Of a stretch of 24,750 nt of DNA, positions 22,543 through 24,750 are shown one piece after another (position 1 is the first letter of the stretch; each line of letters begins with the position of its first letter). Source of the stretch: Parvularcula sp039198765 (GTDB lineage: Bacteria > Pseudomonadota > Alphaproteobacteria > Caulobacterales > Parvularculaceae); the NCBI GenBank assembly GCA_039198765.1, contig JBCCTF010000044.1, positions 1 through 24,750 on the forward strand. The letters are read 5' to 3'. Under the pieces are notes generated by a model. The model was not told the origin of the DNA and did not search any database. It saw only the letters and a list, made by a program, of their open reading frames with translations. A program made the position numbers and the translations under genes.

Positions 22543-22880
22543 TGGCGAGCGCAGCAACCAAGCATTTCATCCGCCAGCGCTTCACCGCCATGGTGCAAGT
22601 GCCCCTGACGATCTTCCTCGTCATCGCGATCATCACCCATGCCGACGCCTCGTTTGAAGAGATGCGCGCCTGGGTGGCCAAGCCGTGGGTCGCCGCCCTT
22701 CTCGTCGCGTGGTTCCTGTCGGTGCCGCTGCACATGTCCATCGGCATCGGCGATGTCATCGACGACTACCTGCACAAACAGGGCATGCGATCCCTCACCA
22801 CTCTTCTCAATTCCGGATACGCGTTCGCCATCGGGCTGGCCGGCGTGTTCTCCGTGATTGCCATCACTCTGATCCACTAA
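22542..22880 (+). CDS. sdhD: Succinate dehydrogenase membrane anchor subunit
   Basis: SdhD is the second membrane anchor of complex II, 112 residues with three hydrophobic helices. The N-terminal ATKHFIRQRFTAMVQVPLTI corresponds to the region that starts helix I. The segment VPLHMSIGIGDVIDDYLHKQ contains the His used for haem b and the Asp-Tyr near the quinone site in this family. The ATG at 22542 is fixed by GGAGGT (22531-22536) and the one-base overlap with sdhC. A longer frame starting at 22464 is out of place because it overlaps sdhC. sdhA follows after 19 bases. Confidence 0.93.
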   Translation: MASAATKHFIRQRFTAMVQVPLTIFLVIAIITHADASFEEMRAWVAKPWVAALLVAWFLSVPLHMSIGIGDVIDDYLHKQGMRSLTTLLNSGYAFAIGLAGVFSVIAITLIH

Positions 22881-22899
22881 ACAAAGGCGCGGCACCACC

Positions 22900-24699
22900 A
22901 TGTCCACCACCATGCCATCCAGTTCGTATGAAATTGTCGACCACGCCTACGACGTTGTTGTCGTCGGCGCAGGCGGCGCAGGCCTGCGCGCAGCGCTTGG
23001 CGCAGCGGAGTCGGGCCTCAAGACCGCGTGTGTCTCGAAAGTGTTTCCCACCCGCTCCCACACTGTGGCGGCACAGGGCGGTATCTCCGCGTCGCTGGGC
23101 AACATGGGCGAGGACGACTGGCGCTGGCACATGTACGACACCGTGAAGGGGTCGGACTGGCTGGGCGACCAAGACTCAATTGAGTACCTTTGCAAGAACG
23201 CTCCCGAGGCGGTCTACGAGCTTGAGCACTGGGGCGTGCCGTTCTCGCGCACCGAGGAAGGCAAGATCTACCAGCGTGCGTTCGGCGGCATGACCAAGAA
23301 TTTCGGCGAAGGCCCGGTGCAGCGCACCTGCGCCGCCGCGGACCGGACGGGCCACGCGATCCTGCACACCCTCTACGGCCAAGCCGTTCGTCGGCAGGCG
23401 GAGTTTTTCATTGAGTACTTCGCCCTCGACCTGATCATGGAAGACGGCGAGTGCCGGGGCGTGATGACCTGGAACCTGGCGGACGGAACGATCCACCGCT
23501 TCCGGTCGAAGATGGTGATCCTGGCCACAGGCGGTTATGGCCGCGCCTACTTCTCCGCCACCTCGGCGCACACCTGCACGGGTGACGGCAACGCCATGGT
23601 CCTGCGCGCAGGTCTGCCGCTGCAAGACATGGAGTTTGTGCAGTTCCACCCGTCGGGCATTTACGGCGCAGGCGTTCTGATCACCGAAGGCGCACGCGGC
23701 GAAGGCGGCTACCTCACCAACTCCGAAGGTGAGCGGTTCATGGAGCGGTATGCTCCGTCTGCGAAGGATCTTGCGTCTCGCGATGTCGTCAGCCGCGCAA
23801 TGACCATGGAAATCCGCGATGGCCGCGGCGTGGGTGCAAACAAGGACCACATCTTCCTGCACCTGAACCACATCCCGGCCGAGACGCTGCACGAACGCCT
23901 GCCTGGCATCTCGGAATCGGCGAAAATCTTCGCAGGCGTCGATGTCACTAAGGAGCCGATCCCGGTGATCCCGACCGTGCACTACAATATGGGCGGTATA
24001 CCGACGAACTATCACGGCGAAGTTCTGACCAAGTCTGGCGGCAATGCCGACACGGTTGTGCCGGGCCTCATGGCGATCGGCGAAGCGGCCTGTGTCTCCG
24101 TGCACGGAGCGAACCGTCTCGGCTCGAACAGCCTCATCGACCTCGTCGTCTTTGGCCGGGCCGCAGGTCTTCGGTGTGCGGAAATTCTGGACCCGAACCA
24201 ACCGATCCCCGACTTCAAGGGCAAAGCGGGCGAGAAGGCCCTCGACCGCCTGGACGGCTTCCGCCACGCCGACGGCAGCACGGGTACAGCGGAGCTGCGC
24301 CTTGAAATGCAAAAGGTCATGCAGAACAACGCCGCGGTCTTCCGTACCGGCGACGTCCTGCAAGAGGGCCGGATCAAAATCCGCGATGTCTACAAAGGCG
24401 GCGAGGACATCTCGGTTAAGGACCGCACAATGGTCTGGAACACCGACCTCGTCGAAACGCTGGAGTACGACAACCTCATCGGGCAAGCGATCGTCACCAT
24501 CGATTCCGCCGCAAACCGCGAAGAAAGCCGCGGCGCCCACGCCCGCGAGGACTTCCCCGAGCGTGACGATGAAAAGTGGATGAAGCACACCATCGCTTGG
24601 TTCGAGGACGGACAATCGGACATCGACTACCGCCCTGTCCACACATGGACCCTGTCGAACGAGATCAGCTACATCGAGCCTAAAGCGCGGGTTTACTGA
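22900..24699 (+). CDS. sdhA: Succinate dehydrogenase flavoprotein subunit
   Basis: SdhA oxidises succinate to fumarate in the TCA cycle and carries covalently bound FAD on the cytoplasmic side of the inner membrane. The 599-residue protein begins with a Rossmann motif (VVVVGAGGAGLRAAL). RSHTVAAQGG follows, with His54 as the FAD attachment residue. Later come MEFVQFHPSGIYGAGVLITEGARGEGG, the PTVHYNMGGIPTNYHG substrate region, and GANRLGSNSLIDLVVFGRAAG. The length is normal and both ends are present. Of two nearby ATGs (22900, 22912) the first is used because it gives family length. The iron-sulfur subunit gene sdhB is expected next, but the remaining 51 bases show no convincing start for it. 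Confidence 0.97.
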   Translation: MSTTMPSSSYEIVDHAYDVVVVGAGGAGLRAALGAAESGLKTACVSKVFPTRSHTVAAQGGISASLGNMGEDDWRWHMYDTVKGSDWLGDQDSIEYLCKNAPEAVYELEHWGVPFSRTEEGKIYQRAFGGMTKNFGEGPVQRTCAAADRTGHAILHTLYGQAVRRQAEFFIEYFALDLIMEDGECRGVMTWNLADGTIHRFRSKMVILATGGYGRAYFSATSAHTCTGDGNAMVLRAGLPLQDMEFVQFHPSGIYGAGVLITEGARGEGGYLTNSEGERFMERYAPSAKDLASRDVVSRAMTMEIRDGRGVGANKDHIFLHLNHIPAETLHERLPGISESAKIFAGVDVTKEPIPVIPTVHYNMGGIPTNYHGEVLTKSGGNADTVVPGLMAIGEAACVSVHGANRLGSNSLIDLVVFGRAAGLRCAEILDPNQPIPDFKGKAGEKALDRLDGFRHADGSTGTAELRLEMQKVMQNNAAVFRTGDVLQEGRIKIRDVYKGGEDISVKDRTMVWNTDLVETLEYDNLIGQAIVTIDSAANREESRGAHAREDFPERDDEKWMKHTIAWFEDGQSDIDYRPVHTWTLSNEISYIEPKARVY

Positions 24700-24750
24700 T
24701 CCCGCGAAGATGACTCCTCAGTGATTTGGTGAGCGTAGGTTTTTGATCTA

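Noticed and set aside
23176..24642. A 488-codon minus-strand ORF opposite sdhA
   Set aside because: Long antisense frames are common opposite GC-rich, strongly codon-biased genes. sdhA is unmistakable and the minus-strand product shows no known motif.
1..24750. CRISPR arrays, rRNA genes, toxin-antitoxin or phage-defence operons
   Set aside because: No regularly spaced direct repeats, no rRNA-like segments, and no recognised defence or toxin domains among the ORFs.

Overview
The window looks like a chromosomal piece of an alphaproteobacterium with fairly high GC. The evidence is an Entner-Doudoroff operon (zwf-pgl-edd), an sdhCDA cluster with alphaproteobacterial-type subunits, a lipoprotein resembling the Caulobacter CC0125/CC1285 family, and a tRNA-Ser(CGA) of alphaproteobacterial type. 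A relative of the Hyphomonadaceae/Parvularculaceae/Caulobacterales is plausible, but the genus cannot be read from this sequence.

Region 1 (1 to about 4870) is mobile DNA. It opens with the C-terminal tail of an IS3-type transposase cut by the window edge. A complete IS3-family element follows (142-1410, minus strand, IS407-like) with a readable GGGAAAC frameshift site. After roughly 500 bases of AT-richer DNA with no convincing gene comes a small orphan ORF. Next is a three-gene operon: two small accessory proteins and a large serine recombinase. The operon is preceded by a promoter-like sequence, an operator-like palindrome and a strong hairpin with a T tract. The recombinase gene runs to, and straight through, a tRNA-Ser gene on the opposite strand. 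This suggests that the tRNA is the attachment site and marks the right end of an integrated element whose left end lies outside the window.

Region 2 (5058-9445) is core carbon metabolism: a small lipoprotein, then zwf, pgl and edd. These take glucose 6-phosphate to KDPG. The aldolase (eda) and glucokinase are not next to them.

Region 3 (9463-15927, all minus strand) reads in transcription order tdk, a DUF2721 membrane protein, a YpfJ-type zinc peptidase, a YfiR-family periplasmic protein, a hybrid histidine kinase and a MATE exporter. The YfiR homologue overlaps the kinase start by one base. The kinase carries a periplasmic sensor region resembling that of YfiN, so a YfiR-type sensory switch appears to be wired to a phosphorelay rather than directly to a diguanylate cyclase. 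This is the most interesting functional arrangement in the window.

Region 4 (16011-24699) holds a secreted alpha/beta hydrolase, the ribosome GTPase TypA/BipA, an unrecognised lipoprotein, two unrecognised membrane proteins facing it tail to tail, and sdhC-sdhD-sdhA. A perfect 8-bp inverted repeat lies upstream of sdhC. No sdhB start is visible in the 51 bases after sdhA.
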